51,797 nucleotides of DNA from CF-13 sp035279665 (GCA_035279665.1 DATEHI010000043.1:1-51797); one strand, 5' to 3'; shown: positions 28,638-38,688, counted from the first letter of the stretch. A program made the numbers and translations. Notes: generated by a model from the sequence alone, not told the origin.

Positions 28638-31600
28638 TCAGGCGGAGAGTGCGCCGTTCAGGGCGGCACGAGCCCGCAGCCACGGCCCGAGCAGCCCGGC
28701 CGCCGCCGGGCGGGCGATGTGGTAGCCCTGGATGAAGTCACAGCCGTACTCGCGCAGCAGCGCCTGCGTGCTTTCATCCTCGACACCTTCTGCCACGACT
28801 TTCAGCCCCAGGTTGTGGCCGAGGTCGATCGTCGAGCGCACGATCGCCGCCCCGTCGCGGTTCGTCGCCATGTCGATGACGAACGACTTATCGATCTTGA
28901 TCTCCTGCACCGGCAGACGTTTCAAATACGTCAACGACGAGTAGCCGGTGCCGAAGTCATCGACTGAGATCTGGACCCCGGTCGCGTGCAGCCGCTGCAG
29001 CGTGTGCTCGGCCTCGGCCGCGATGATCGAACTCTCGGTGATTTCCAGGCTGAGCTTGGCCGGGTCCACCTGCCACGTGCTCAACAGCTGGGCCACGGCA
29101 TCAGGCAGCTCGTCATCCAGCAGGTTTCGCGCCGAGAGATTGACCGACACCCCGACATCGATGCCGGCTTTCGACCAGGCGTGTACCTGGCCCAGGGCCT
29201 CGTTGAGCACCCAGGCGGTGAGCGGCTTGATCAGGTTGGTCTGCTCCGCTGAGGGAATGAAATCATCGGGGGGTAGCAACCCATGGCTCGGGTGTCCCCA
29301 GCGGACGAGCGCCTCGACCTTCGATGGATACCCGTTCGCGGTGGAGACGATCGGCTGATAATGCAGTACGAGCTCGAACTGGTCGATCGCGTAGCGCAAT
29401 TTGCCGATCAATGGCAGGCGTGCGCCATTCTCACCGCCCTCCTGGTCGACCGAATAGACGCTGAATCCACTGCGGGCGCGCTTGGCCGCGTACATGGCGA
29501 CATCCGCTCGGCGAATCAGCGCGTCGGCATCGTCGGCATGTTGCGGGAAGATCGCAATCCCGATGCTCATGTTCACGATGACGGGCTGGTCGTCGATCGT
29601 AAAGGACTTGCCCACCGCCTGCAGGATTTTTTCAGCGATCAGCACCGCCCGGGGTACATCCGTTGCGCCCCAGGGGACGACCGCAAACTCGTCACCACCA
29701 TATCGGGCGATGGTGTCCGCCTTCCGCAGGACTCCCTTCATCCGCTGGCTCACCTGCTGCAGCAGCCGGTCACCTGCCTCGTGGCCGAGGCTGTCGTTCA
29801 CGCTCTTGAACCCATCGAGGTCCATGAGCAGCACGGCACACGGTTTCATCTCGCGCTCGCCGGCCCGGATTGATTCTTCCAGCCGTTCGCGGAGGAACGT
29901 TCGATTCGGCAGGCCCGTCAGGGGATCGTGCAGGGCCTGATACTGCAGCGCCTCGGTCTCGGCTTTCCGCTCGGAGACATCGCGCAGGCTGCCAAGGACC
30001 AACCGCTGCGGCCCCAGCCAACCGACATTGAACTCCATCGGGAACGTCGTACCGTCCTTTCGAAGGCCGAAGGTCTCATGGCTCCCCATCTCGAAAAGAC
30101 CTTGTTGGGCCCGCAAATACGACCGGAGTTGGGGCTTGACCTCGGGACGGTTGGGTTCGGCGATCAAGCGCACGAAATCCTTGCCGATCACCTCGTCCGC
30201 GACGTGGCCGAAGAGCCGCTCGGCCGCCGGGTTGTACGAGCGGATCATCAGGCGCTCGTCGAGCGTGATGATGCCGTCGGCCACGTTGTCGAGGATCGCT
30301 CGGATCCGCTCGCCGCTGCGCCGCAATTCCTCCTCGGCCCGGCGCCGCTCGATGAACTGACCGATCTGGCTGCCGATGTCGGCCATCACCCGCAGCATGG
30401 CCCGGTCGAGGGAATGGCGTTCGGGGCTGAAAAGCGCGACGACGCCGATCACCTTCCGTCCGTTGGTGACGGCGAAGGCGAACTTGGCGTGGAGCCCCGC
30501 CCGGCCGGCCTGCCAGGCGCGTGGTGAATCGCCGGCGGCGATATCGTCGACCGACGCGGCACGGCCCGTCCGCCAGACCCGCCCCAACAGCCCGACACCT
30601 CGTGCGAACGTGAGGTCCATGCCGGCGGCCTGGAAGGCGCCGAAGTCTCTCGACGGTCGATACCAGCCAGCCTCCCAGCGAAGGACGTTTGCCGGGTTGT
30701 CCACCCTCCAGAACTCGCCCGCGGCCCAGCCCAGCGATTCGCAAATGCCTCGCAGCACCTGCGGGGCCGCCTCGGACCAGGTTGCCGCGTTCGCGAGCGG
30801 GCGGGTCACGGCAAACTGCACACCGCGAAGACGCTCGGCCATCCGTCGCTGAGTGATGTCGGTGACGAATGCGACGAAGTCGACTTTTGAACCCGCGCGG
30901 GATGTGGCGGATATGGACACCTCGACCGGAAATTCGTGGCCATCGCGATGCAGGGCCGCCAGCTCGATGGTCCTATCGATGACCCGGCCTTCGCCGGTTT
31001 CGAGGTAACGCGACAGCCCTCGCTGGTGGGCATCGCGGTAGCGACGAGGAATGATGGTGCCGGTCAGCGTCCGCCCAACGGCTTCATCGTGCGACCAGCC
31101 GAAGATCTCCTCAGCCTTGCGGTTCCAGCCGGTGATCAGGCCGTGCTCCTCCGCCGTGATCACGGCACTCGGCGAGGTGTCGATGATGACCTGAAGCCGT
31201 TCCTGCGACTCTTTGAGCCGTTCGACGACCCGCAATTGGACCTCGGCGTCGCGGCGGGCGGCGGCGGAGAGACCGACGGTGCCCACCAGGAGGGCGGCGC
31301 AGGGCAGCACCGTCAAGGCATGCCCGACGTACCAGAATCCGTCGTACCGAGCCTGCATGAACAAGAACACCATGGTCTCGATGCTGACGAAGATCAGACC
31401 GGCGATCACACTCGTCTCGATACGGCGGTCCCGACCGCGCGCGCGGCGGTACGCGAGGCCGACAAAGGCGATGGCGAGAAACGGCCCCGCTTGAAGCAGC
31501 GTGTTGAATCCGGTGAAACGACCGTCGATGATGAGCGGGGGAAGCATGAGAGCCAGGCCGGCGGTGATGGCCACCGCCGCCAGACTCACACCCAACGCCA

Positions 31601-32084
31601 GGGCAACGGCCCTGACCAGTGACCGCCGTGGTTGCGCCAGCGGAGCCGTCCGGTGGAAAAGGATCCAGGCAAGGAGCACCGGCGTGCCGATGTGCGCGAC
31701 ATGGAAGAGCAGGGGCGATGTCTGGTTGGTGACGAAGGGCATCGCGAACGGGGCGATCCCCGGGAAGGTCAGCATGTGCTGCAGCCACAACATGCCGAGC
31801 ACGACGCTGGCGAACGCCAGGGGAAGCGACCGGCTATGGCGGCGGATGACCACGTCGATGGACGAGAGAACGAGGACGACGGCGAGCATGACCACCATGG
31901 CGCTGTCGAGCACGGGCACGTACCAGGTAAGGGGCAAGGTGGCATCCGGCAGGAGCGCCCCGAGCAGCGAAACCAGAATGATGACGGCGGCCGCCAGCAA
32001 AGCGAGCAGCCCACGGGCGCCGACCCTCTTCAGGCGCCCGACGGCGCGATCGCCGGGCAGGGCGAAGACGGGCGGGATCGACAT
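28638..32084 (-). CDS. Membrane PAS-GAF-PAS-GGDEF-EAL cyclic-di-GMP signalling protein
   Basis: 1148 residues. Seven or eight hydrophobic segments occupy ~20-285 (a MASE-like sensor, class not recognised). Then come a PAS domain (~305-430), a GAF-like domain (~440-590), a second PAS (~600-720), GGDEF (~725-885) and EAL (~900-1140). The cyclase motif is intact (RYGGDEFAVV), with the inhibitory RxxD site (RKAD) five residues before it. EAL is intact (KVEALVRWG), as are DDFGTGYSSL and EGVEDE. It could therefore both make and break c-di-GMP; which activity dominates cannot be told. It is a single gene 20 bases before the gatC start, with a 129-base upstream region holding an inverted repeat. Confidence 0.95.
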   Translation of the reverse strand: MSIPPVFALPGDRAVGRLKRVGARGLLALLAAAVIILVSLLGALLPDATLPLTWYVPVLDSAMVVMLAVVLVLSSIDVVIRRHSRSLPLAFASVVLGMLWLQHMLTFPGIAPFAMPFVTNQTSPLLFHVAHIGTPVLLAWILFHRTAPLAQPRRSLVRAVALALGVSLAAVAITAGLALMLPPLIIDGRFTGFNTLLQAGPFLAIAFVGLAYRRARGRDRRIETSVIAGLIFVSIETMVFLFMQARYDGFWYVGHALTVLPCAALLVGTVGLSAAARRDAEVQLRVVERLKESQERLQVIIDTSPSAVITAEEHGLITGWNRKAEEIFGWSHDEAVGRTLTGTIIPRRYRDAHQRGLSRYLETGEGRVIDRTIELAALHRDGHEFPVEVSISATSRAGSKVDFVAFVTDITQRRMAERLRGVQFAVTRPLANAATWSEAAPQVLRGICESLGWAAGEFWRVDNPANVLRWEAGWYRPSRDFGAFQAAGMDLTFARGVGLLGRVWRTGRAASVDDIAAGDSPRAWQAGRAGLHAKFAFAVTNGRKVIGVVALFSPERHSLDRAMLRVMADIGSQIGQFIERRRAEEELRRSGERIRAILDNVADGIITLDERLMIRSYNPAAERLFGHVADEVIGKDFVRLIAEPNRPEVKPQLRSYLRAQQGLFEMGSHETFGLRKDGTTFPMEFNVGWLGPQRLVLGSLRDVSERKAETEALQYQALHDPLTGLPNRTFLRERLEESIRAGEREMKPCAVLLMDLDGFKSVNDSLGHEAGDRLLQQVSQRMKGVLRKADTIARYGGDEFAVVPWGATDVPRAVLIAEKILQAVGKSFTIDDQPVIVNMSIGIAIFPQHADDADALIRRADVAMYAAKRARSGFSVYSVDQEGGENGARLPLIGKLRYAIDQFELVLHYQPIVSTANGYPSKVEALVRWGHPSHGLLPPDDFIPSAEQTNLIKPLTAWVLNEALGQVHAWSKAGIDVGVSVNLSARNLLDDELPDAVAQLLSTWQVDPAKLSLEITESSIIAAEAEHTLQRLHATGVQISVDDFGTGYSSLTYLKRLPVQEIKIDKSFVIDMATNRDGAAIVRSTIDLGHNLGLKVVAEGVEDESTQALLREYGCDFIQGYHIARPAAAGLLGPWLRARAALNGALSA

Positions 32085-32151
32085 GCCCGCAATATGCGTC
32101 GCGCCCCCCCAAAGAAAGGTTAAGGACCTGTCACGACTCGTTACAAATTCT

Positions 32152-32174
32152 GATAGCGTTCACTCAGCGTTATC
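32152..32174. promoter_or_regulatory. Inverted repeat upstream of the GGDEF/EAL gene
   Basis: GATAGCG, a 9-base spacer, CGTTATC: 7-base arms with one mismatch, about 70 bases before the GGDEF/EAL start in the 129-base gap (32085-32213) after ligA. The layout suits a dimeric repressor or activator site; no known operator is recognised. Confidence 0.3.
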
Positions 32175-32213
32175 TGCGACCCCCTGTATCCGCGAGTGAG
32201 CGCGCCGAGGTTG

Positions 32214-34268
32214 TCAGGAGGCGTTCCCGAGGAGCTCGAGGAAGGCGACCTCGTCGAGTACGGGAATCTTGAGCCGCTGTGCCTTCTCCAGCTTCGAACC
32301 GGGGTCGGCGCCAACGACCAGGTAGTCGGTCTTCTTCGACACGCTCGACCCGATTGCTCCCCCCAGGCGCTTGATCCGCTCCTCAGCCTGCCCGCGGGTC
32401 AGCGAACTCAGGCTGCCGGTGAGAACGAACGTCTTGCCGGTGAGGGGGCCCTCGCGCCGCTCTGGTTGCTTGATTTCGATACCGGCCGCGAGGAGCCGCT
32501 CGATCAATCGCGAAGACTCGGGCCGCTGGAAGTATGCGTGGACGTCTTCCGCAACGGTCGGACCGACGCCGCCGATCGCCCGGAGGTCCTCCATGCTGGC
32601 GGACTGCAGACGGTCGAGCGCTCCAAAATGGTCAGCCAGCACGCCGGCCATCGTCCAGCCAACATGACCGATGCCGAGCGCCGTGACAAACCGGAGCAAG
32701 GTCGTCGATTTGCTGGCGGCGATCCGGTCGAGGAGGTTCTGCGCCGACTTGTCGGCAAATCCGTCGAGGGTGAGCAGCCGCTCCTTGGTCAGGTGATAGA
32801 GGTCGGCGGGGTCCCTGACCAGCTTCCGATCGATCAGTTGCTGGAGGGTGGCGTAGCCCAGGCCCTCGATGTCGAGCGAGCCGACGAAGTGCCGTAGGTG
32901 TTCCAGGACCTGGGCGGGGCAGGTTGGGTTGATACAGCGCGTGGCTGCTTCGCCGGGCTCGCGCACCAGGTCTGTGCCACATTCGGGGCATTTCTTCGGC
33001 ATGCGCCAGGGCCGGCTCGACGTGGGGCGCTTCTCCTTCAGTACGCGGACGACTTCGGGGATGACGTCGCCGGCACGCTGGATGATGACCTGGTCGCCCG
33101 GTCGCACGTCTTTGCGCGCCACCTCGTCCTCGTTGTGCAAGGTGGCGCGGCTGACCGTGACCCCGCCGATCTGGACCGGCGTCAACCAGGCGACCGGCGT
33201 GATTGCACCGGTTCGTCCCACGTACACCTTGATGTCCTCGACGACGGTCTCCGCCTGCTCCGGCGGAAACTTGAAAGCGAGGGCCCAGCGAGGGCTGCGC
33301 GAAACGAAGCCGAGCTCCGCCTGCTGGCCGAGCTGGTTGACCTTGATCACGATCCCGTCGATCTCGTAATCGAGCCCATGCCGTTTCTCCTGCCACTCGT
33401 CGAGAAAGGCGATCACGGCATCGATATCGGCATGTAGCCGGCGGTTCTCGTTGACGTGGAAGCCCATCTCCGCGAGGCGCATCAAGATCTGCTCCTGGCT
33501 TTTGACCCCGCCGGGCGGGTCGAGCGCGTAGATGAAGGTGTCGAGGCGGCGGCGCGCCGTGATGCGCGGGTCGAGCTGGCGGACCGCTCCGGCGGCGGCG
33601 TTGCGTGGGTTGGCGAAGAGGGGCTTGCCTTCAGCGGCCAGCTCGGCGTTGAGCCGTTGAAAGCTCCGCTTGGGCATGTACACCTCGCCACGGACTTCGA
33701 ACGCCCTGGGAAACTCGGCCGGGATCGCGACCGAAAGCGGAACGCTGGCAATCGTCTTGACGTTCGGCGTGACGTCCTCGCCGACGTAGCCGTCGCCGCG
33801 AGTGGCTCCGATCTTGTAGCGACCGTCCTCGTACAGCAGGCTCATCGCCAGCCCATCGATCTTCAGCTCGGTGACGTACTCGACCTTGACGTCGCCCAGC
33901 GCTCGGCGAACTCGCTTGTCGAACTCCCGCACCTCATCGCGGTCGAAGGCGTTGGAAAGGCTGAGCATCGGCGTCCGGTGCGTGACCTTCGCAAAGGCGT
34001 CCGAAGGCGGCCCTCCGACCCGCTGCGTCGGTGAGTCCGGCGTGACCAATTCCGGGTACTGCGTCTCCAACTCGACGAGCTCGCGGAACAGGGCATCGTA
34101 CTCCGCATCAGTGATCTCGGGCTGGTCGAGCTCGTAGTACTGCCGGTTCGCCCGCTCGATGAGTGTGCGCAGCTCCAGCACGCGGGCCTGCTCCGGGCCC
34201 GCCGGCCCACGCGAGCCGGGCGGAACGTGGGATGCGAGCGTTTGCGGCGTTTGCCGAGGCTTGCTCAC
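32214..34268 (-). CDS. ligA: NAD-dependent DNA ligase
   Basis: 684 residues, normal for the family. Domain Ia and the adenylation domain lead (YYELDQPEITDAEYDAL, then ELKIDGLAMSLLYEDG with the catalytic Lys in KIDG). An OB fold, a four-Cys zinc finger (CPECG...CINPTCPAQ), helix-hairpin-helix repeats and a C-terminal BRCT domain follow (GKTFVLTGSLSSLTRGQAEE). It seals nicks during replication and repair. It begins with GTG at a GTGA overlap with the pcrA stop, so it is co-expressed with the helicase. Confidence 0.98.
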   Translation of the reverse strand: MSKPRQTPQTLASHVPPGSRGPAGPEQARVLELRTLIERANRQYYELDQPEITDAEYDALFRELVELETQYPELVTPDSPTQRVGGPPSDAFAKVTHRTPMLSLSNAFDRDEVREFDKRVRRALGDVKVEYVTELKIDGLAMSLLYEDGRYKIGATRGDGYVGEDVTPNVKTIASVPLSVAIPAEFPRAFEVRGEVYMPKRSFQRLNAELAAEGKPLFANPRNAAAGAVRQLDPRITARRRLDTFIYALDPPGGVKSQEQILMRLAEMGFHVNENRRLHADIDAVIAFLDEWQEKRHGLDYEIDGIVIKVNQLGQQAELGFVSRSPRWALAFKFPPEQAETVVEDIKVYVGRTGAITPVAWLTPVQIGGVTVSRATLHNEDEVARKDVRPGDQVIIQRAGDVIPEVVRVLKEKRPTSSRPWRMPKKCPECGTDLVREPGEAATRCINPTCPAQVLEHLRHFVGSLDIEGLGYATLQQLIDRKLVRDPADLYHLTKERLLTLDGFADKSAQNLLDRIAASKSTTLLRFVTALGIGHVGWTMAGVLADHFGALDRLQSASMEDLRAIGGVGPTVAEDVHAYFQRPESSRLIERLLAAGIEIKQPERREGPLTGKTFVLTGSLSSLTRGQAEERIKRLGGAIGSSVSKKTDYLVVGADPGSKLEKAQRLKIPVLDEVAFLELLGNAS

Positions 34269-36469
34269 ACCTTGACGACGGGCGCCAGGCTGACCGCGAG
34301 GATCTTCATGCCGACCCGGTCGAACTTCACGATGATCTCCTCATCGGTGCGGGTCATGGTGCTCTTGAGCACGGTGCCGCGGCCCCACGAGCGGTGCTCG
34401 ACCTGGTCACCCGGCTGGTAGCGCTGCACAAGCTCGACCGGCGCCGATGGACGCACCGCCTCGATCGCGCGGGCCGGTGCGATCCCGCCCTGCGGAACCC
34501 CCTGTGGAATGCCCGCCGATCCGTCGACCAGGTCCGGCGGAATGTCCTTGAGAAAGCGGGACGGCAGGTTCAGGTTGGCGCTGCCGAACAGATGTCGCCG
34601 GAAGGCGTGAAACAGGTAGAGGCGGTCCTTCGCGCGGGTCATGCCGACATACGCCAGGCGCCGCTCTTCTTCGAGTTCTTCGGGCGAGTCGAGGCTCCGG
34701 CTGTGGGGGAAGAGCCCCTCTTCCATGCCCAGCATGAATACCACCGGAAACTCGAGGCCTTTGACCATGTGCAGCGTGATCAGCGTCATGCCCTGCGCGC
34801 GTTCGTCCATGGTGTCGACGTCACTCATGAGCGCGGTCTCCTCGAGGAACGCCTGCAATCCCTCGCCGGGGGGCAGCCCGTCGTACTCCGAGGCCAGCCC
34901 TCGCAGCTCGAGGACGTTCGCCCAGCGCTCGTCGCCGTCGGTTCCCGTCTCTTTGGCATACCGCTCGTACCCGGTCCGCAGCAGCAGAAGGTCAATCGTC
35001 TCCACGAGCCGGCGCTCCTGGGAGGCGGCGCGAACCTCGTCGATGAGGTCGCGAAAATCGGCCAGGGCGCCGCGAGCGGCCGGGGCCAGCTGCGACATCT
35101 CGTCGAGGCGAGCGAGCGCGTCCCATGCCGTCGTGCCATGGGCGTCGGCCCAGTAGCCAAGCTGCGCCAGGGATTTCTCGCCGAGTTTTCGGCGCGGAAC
35201 GTTGATGATCCGCGAGAAGCTGAGCGTATCCTGCGGGTTGGCGATCAGGCGCAGGTAGGCCATCACATCCTTGACCTCGCGCCGCTCGTAGAAGCGCAGG
35301 CCGCCGATGAGCCGGTAAGGCACGCCCCGCCGGAGCAGGACTTCTTCCAGCGCCCGCGACTGCGCGTTGGTGCGATAGAGCACGGCGATGTCACCAAGGC
35401 GGTGGTCGCCTTCCGCCACCAGGCGTAGCGCCTCGCGTGCGACCGCCTGCGCCTCCTCCTGCTCGTCGTAGGTCTGCGCCACGACGAGCTTGGCCCCACC
35501 CGGTCGCTCGGTCCAAAGCCGCTTTGCAGCCCGGTTGGGATTGGCCTTGATGACATGGTGGGCGGCGTCGAGAATGACCTGCGTCGATCGATAATTCTGT
35601 TCCAGCTTGACGATCTGCGCATCCGGGTAGTCATGCTCGAAGGACAGAATGTTGCGCACGTCGGCACCGCGGAACTTGTAGATCGACTGATCATCGTCCC
35701 CTACGACGGCGAGATTGTGGTGCGTACCGGCCAGATGCCTGACCATCAAGTACTGCGCCCGGTTGGTGTCCTGGTACTCGTCGACCATCACGTACTTGAA
35801 GCGCGTCTGATACTTCTCGAGCACCTCCGGGTGCCGATCGAAAAGCCAAACCGTTCGCATCAGCAGATCGTCGAAGTCGAGCGCGTTGTTCTGTTCGAGG
35901 AAGGCGTCATAGCGGAGCCGGATGCGCGCCGCCAGCTCTTCGTTGTGGGTGCCGGCCGCCTTCAACTGGTCTTCCCCATTGATGACCTCGTCTTTGCCGC
36001 GGGAGATCAGCGCCACCATCCCACCCGGTGGATAGCGCTTCTCATCGAGACGCAGCTCGCTCATGACCCGCTTGACGACGGACAGGCGATCGCCCTCGTC
36101 GTAGATGACGAAATGGCGATCGATCCCATCGGCGCTCCCGTCGCGGCGCAGGATCCGAACGCCGATGGCATGAAACGTTCCCATCCAGATCGCGCTCGCC
36201 GCCAGGTTCAGAAGATTCTCGACCCGGCCGCGCATCTCGCGCGCCGCCTTGTTGGTAAACGTCACGGCCAAAATCTCTCCCGGCTCGGCCCGCCCCTGCT
36301 GGATCAGCCACGCGATCCGGTGGGTGAGCACGCGCGTCTTGCCGCTACCCGCGCCGGCGAAGATCAGCAGTGGCCCGTCGTTGGCGGTGACGGCCGCCCG
36401 TTGCGGAGAGTTGAGCCCGGCTAAGAGATCGATCGCCCGCTCCGCGGCAGGCGAAGAAGACGCAGTCAA
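34265..36469 (-). CDS. pcrA: UvrD/PcrA-type superfamily 1 DNA helicase
   Basis: 734 residues. Motif I AGAGSGKTRVLTHRIAWL, motif Ia AVTFTNKAAREM, motif II VDEYQDTN, motif III VGDDDQSIYKFRGAD and motif VI VGMTRAKDRLYL are all present. The C-terminal Tudor-like tail (YQPGDQVEHRSWGRGTV) supports PcrA/UvrD over Rep; this tail binds RNA polymerase in homologues. It unwinds 3'-5' in excision repair and conflict resolution. The start is TTG at 36469, with a TAGACT hexamer 9 bases upstream. It is coupled to ligA by overlap, an order common in Gram-positive bacteria. Confidence 0.97.
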   Translation of the reverse strand: MTASSSPAAERAIDLLAGLNSPQRAAVTANDGPLLIFAGAGSGKTRVLTHRIAWLIQQGRAEPGEILAVTFTNKAAREMRGRVENLLNLAASAIWMGTFHAIGVRILRRDGSADGIDRHFVIYDEGDRLSVVKRVMSELRLDEKRYPPGGMVALISRGKDEVINGEDQLKAAGTHNEELAARIRLRYDAFLEQNNALDFDDLLMRTVWLFDRHPEVLEKYQTRFKYVMVDEYQDTNRAQYLMVRHLAGTHHNLAVVGDDDQSIYKFRGADVRNILSFEHDYPDAQIVKLEQNYRSTQVILDAAHHVIKANPNRAAKRLWTERPGGAKLVVAQTYDEQEEAQAVAREALRLVAEGDHRLGDIAVLYRTNAQSRALEEVLLRRGVPYRLIGGLRFYERREVKDVMAYLRLIANPQDTLSFSRIINVPRRKLGEKSLAQLGYWADAHGTTAWDALARLDEMSQLAPAARGALADFRDLIDEVRAASQERRLVETIDLLLLRTGYERYAKETGTDGDERWANVLELRGLASEYDGLPPGEGLQAFLEETALMSDVDTMDERAQGMTLITLHMVKGLEFPVVFMLGMEEGLFPHSRSLDSPEELEEERRLAYVGMTRAKDRLYLFHAFRRHLFGSANLNLPSRFLKDIPPDLVDGSAGIPQGVPQGGIAPARAIEAVRPSAPVELVQRYQPGDQVEHRSWGRGTVLKSTMTRTDEEIIVKFDRVGMKILAVSLAPVVKV

Positions 36470-36478
36470 TGCATGGTC

Positions 36479-36484
36479 AGTCTA
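36479..36484 (-). promoter_or_regulatory. Candidate -10 element for pcrA-ligA
   Basis: TAGACT on the minus strand, 9 bases before the TTG start, with no Shine-Dalgarno. It lies in the 76-base gap after the DUF4388 gene stop. Confidence 0.4.
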
Positions 36485-36545
36485 CCGGGCGAAGTTAGAT
36501 CACAAACGGACAACGCGCGAAAGCGCGACTCGGCCTGCGGCGCCG

Positions 36546-37994
36546 TTAGTGGCGGCGGCCGCGGCCGCGCATCCGGCCGGCGGCCATGTTGTCCGTGTCG
36601 TCATCGTCCTCGGCGTTCCTCTTTTGCCTGGATGCCTTGAACGACTCCGAGAACGTGCTGATGAACTGATCGCGCAGCTCCATCGTCGAGACCTCGAATG
36701 CATCTTTCAGCGTCCAGTGGTCGTCCGGCGAGTACTTTCGCTCGCACGCCCAGAGCAGGAACGTGATGAGTTGCACCTTGATGCTCGCCATGAGCTTCGA
36801 ATCGCCCTTCGTCTTGGCGGTTTTGTCCTTGCCCTTTCGTTTTGGGCCCGCGGCGACCGGCGGTGGCGCCACCGTGCCATCACCTGTTCGGACACCCCAG
36901 GTCGGCGCGCTCGGCGCCGGCGCGACGGCCGGCGCTTGCGCGACCAGGCTGGCGCGCAAAGACGCCAGGTCGTCCTTGGGGGCCGTCCTGGCAGGCTCGG
37001 GAGCCGCGGGCGCCGGCATCGGCGCGGCGGGCGGCTGGTACGAGGGGATGGCGTCTCGTTTCTTGGGAATCGCCATCGGCGGCACGGAAAAGCTTTGCGG
37101 GGTTAGCGGCCGAGTCGGGGCCGGGGGTGCAGCCGGCGGTGGAGGCCCAACCGGCGGCATCGTTGGCAACGGCATCCCCTGTGACGACATCGCCTGCTGG
37201 GGCATCGGCTGCTGCGGCATCGGCTGCATCGGCATTTGCTGCTGCGGCATCGGCTGCTGGGGCATCCCCTGCTGGGGATACGCCGGGTAGCCAGGCTGGG
37301 GCTGGCCGGGATAGCCCTGCTGAGGGTAGGGCTGGCCCTGTGGCTGCGGGGCCGGGTATTGGGCCCCCTGCTGCGGATAGGGGGCCGCTGGATAGCCGGG
37401 TTGCTGAGGGTAGCCGCCCGCGCCCCACGAGGGAGCTTGCGGCATGCCGGGCTGCGGAGCCGGCGGCCAGCCCTGAGGGGCTCCCTGTCCAGGTGCGCCG
37501 GGATACTGGCCCGGTGGCGGCGCCTGCTGTGGCCACGGTGGCACCTGGCCTGGCACCGGCTGCGAGTAGGTCCGGTAGACGGGCGCGATCGGCCGCTGCT
37601 GATCGGGCGGGATATAGGGAGCCGAGGGGCCCTGCAGCACCGCCTGACTGCGGCGCAGCAAGTCCAGCAGGCGGCCCTTATCGATATAGAGGTTGCCCGC
37701 CAGGGTGGGGTTGACGCCCGGGGTGAAGGTGAACTCGCCACTCTGGAACTCCCAGAGGAGATCGAAGGCCTGCCGGGCGCCACGAACACGGCCCCCGCGG
37801 GCGTGCGTCAGCGCGCCGGACTGAAAGGCATAGACCCATTCCCCACGCGGCTCCCGGAGCTCCAGGACGCCAGACTGGCCGTTGTTGACCACCTGATCGA
37901 GGAGTCCGAGCAGCCCAACGCGATCGATGGGGCTGAACGCCGCGACCTTGGACTGGGCAGCCGGCTGCCCTTTGCCCTTGGCGAAGAGCTTCAC
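36546..37994 (-). CDS. DUF4388 (PATAN) protein with a long Pro/Gln-rich linker
   Basis: 482 residues from a GTG start. Residues ~22-125 match DUF4388: DQVVNNGQSGVLELREPRGE, AFQSGALTHARGG, then LLWEFQSGEFTFTPG. In this family the domain is linked to two-component and gliding/motility signalling in deltaproteobacteria and others. The stretch ~130-300 is Pro/Gln/Met/Gly-rich, with short repeats of the MPQQ type. Residues ~385-482 form a charged helical region with an acidic run and an RGRGRR tail. It could be a scaffold or response module; no enzyme motif is seen. It stands alone between the phosphoribosyltransferase and pcrA genes, all leftward, with 50 and 76 bases on its sides. Confidence 0.85.
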   Translation of the reverse strand: MKLFAKGKGQPAAQSKVAAFSPIDRVGLLGLLDQVVNNGQSGVLELREPRGEWVYAFQSGALTHARGGRVRGARQAFDLLWEFQSGEFTFTPGVNPTLAGNLYIDKGRLLDLLRRSQAVLQGPSAPYIPPDQQRPIAPVYRTYSQPVPGQVPPWPQQAPPPGQYPGAPGQGAPQGWPPAPQPGMPQAPSWGAGGYPQQPGYPAAPYPQQGAQYPAPQPQGQPYPQQGYPGQPQPGYPAYPQQGMPQQPMPQQQMPMQPMPQQPMPQQAMSSQGMPLPTMPPVGPPPPAAPPAPTRPLTPQSFSVPPMAIPKKRDAIPSYQPPAAPMPAPAAPEPARTAPKDDLASLRASLVAQAPAVAPAPSAPTWGVRTGDGTVAPPPVAAGPKRKGKDKTAKTKGDSKLMASIKVQLITFLLWACERKYSPDDHWTLKDAFEVSTMELRDQFISTFSESFKASRQKRNAEDDDDTDNMAAGRMRGRGRRH

Positions 37995-38044
37995 ACCGCT
38001 GTAACCGGCGATGGGAGGCTGTCCTTGCCCGTGTAAAACCCCCG

Positions 38045-38683
38045 CTACAACGTGTTACCAGCCAGCAGCAGTGCTCTAACCTCGTCGTCGGTGACCTGTG
38101 GCCATTCCTCGAAGAAGTTCCCCACGGCATAGAACGGCTCAGGCGTGGCCAAACAGACGAATTCATCGACCAGCGGATCGAGCCAGGCGGCGGTATCCGG
38201 CGGCGCGACCGGGACCGCCAGCACCACCCGCTGAGCGCCCCGGCGGCGAACGGTCTGAATCCCGGCCTGTGCCGTGTACCCGGTGGCCACGCCGTCGTCG
38301 GTCAGAATCACGGTTCGGCCCTCGAGCGGCGGCATCGTCCCCGCGCCCAGCGCCGCCAGCCAGGCGCGCAGCTCCTCGCGCTGGCGCGCCGCCGCCTGGA
38401 AGAGGTCGTCCTCGGTGAGCCCGAGATGCTGGCTCAGCCGGCGATCGAAGACCAGCACCGCGTCATCGTCCACGGCGCCGACGGCGAGCTCGGGATTGCC
38501 GGGCGCGCCGAGCTTTCGCACGGGGCAAATCCCCAGCGGCAGATGGAGGTCGACCGCGATCGCCGTGGCCACGACCACGCCGCCGCGCGGAATGCCAAGG
38601 ACGACCGCGCGTTCCTGGTCGCGGTACTTTTGGAGCGCGGCCGCGAGGCGTTCACCGGCATCGACCCGGTCGCGAAAAACCAC
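38045..38683 (-). CDS. Phosphoribosyltransferase domain protein
   Basis: 212 residues of the type I PRTase fold often annotated as putative phosphoribosyl transferase. The PRPP-loop region is VILTDDGVATGYTAQAG, with LGIPRGGVVVATAIA near the N-terminus. The family's substrate is not known; members often sit beside hydrolase or stress genes. The start is GTG at 38683, 6 bases after a TATTGT hexamer, so it appears leaderless. It is divergent from the peroxiredoxin gene with only 17 bases between start codons, so the two share a promoter region. Confidence 0.88.
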   Translation of the reverse strand: MVFRDRVDAGERLAAALQKYRDQERAVVLGIPRGGVVVATAIAVDLHLPLGICPVRKLGAPGNPELAVGAVDDDAVLVFDRRLSQHLGLTEDDLFQAAARQREELRAWLAALGAGTMPPLEGRTVILTDDGVATGYTAQAGIQTVRRRGAQRVVLAVPVAPPDTAAWLDPLVDEFVCLATPEPFYAVGNFFEEWPQVTDDEVRALLLAGNTL

Positions 38684-38688
38684 CGAAC

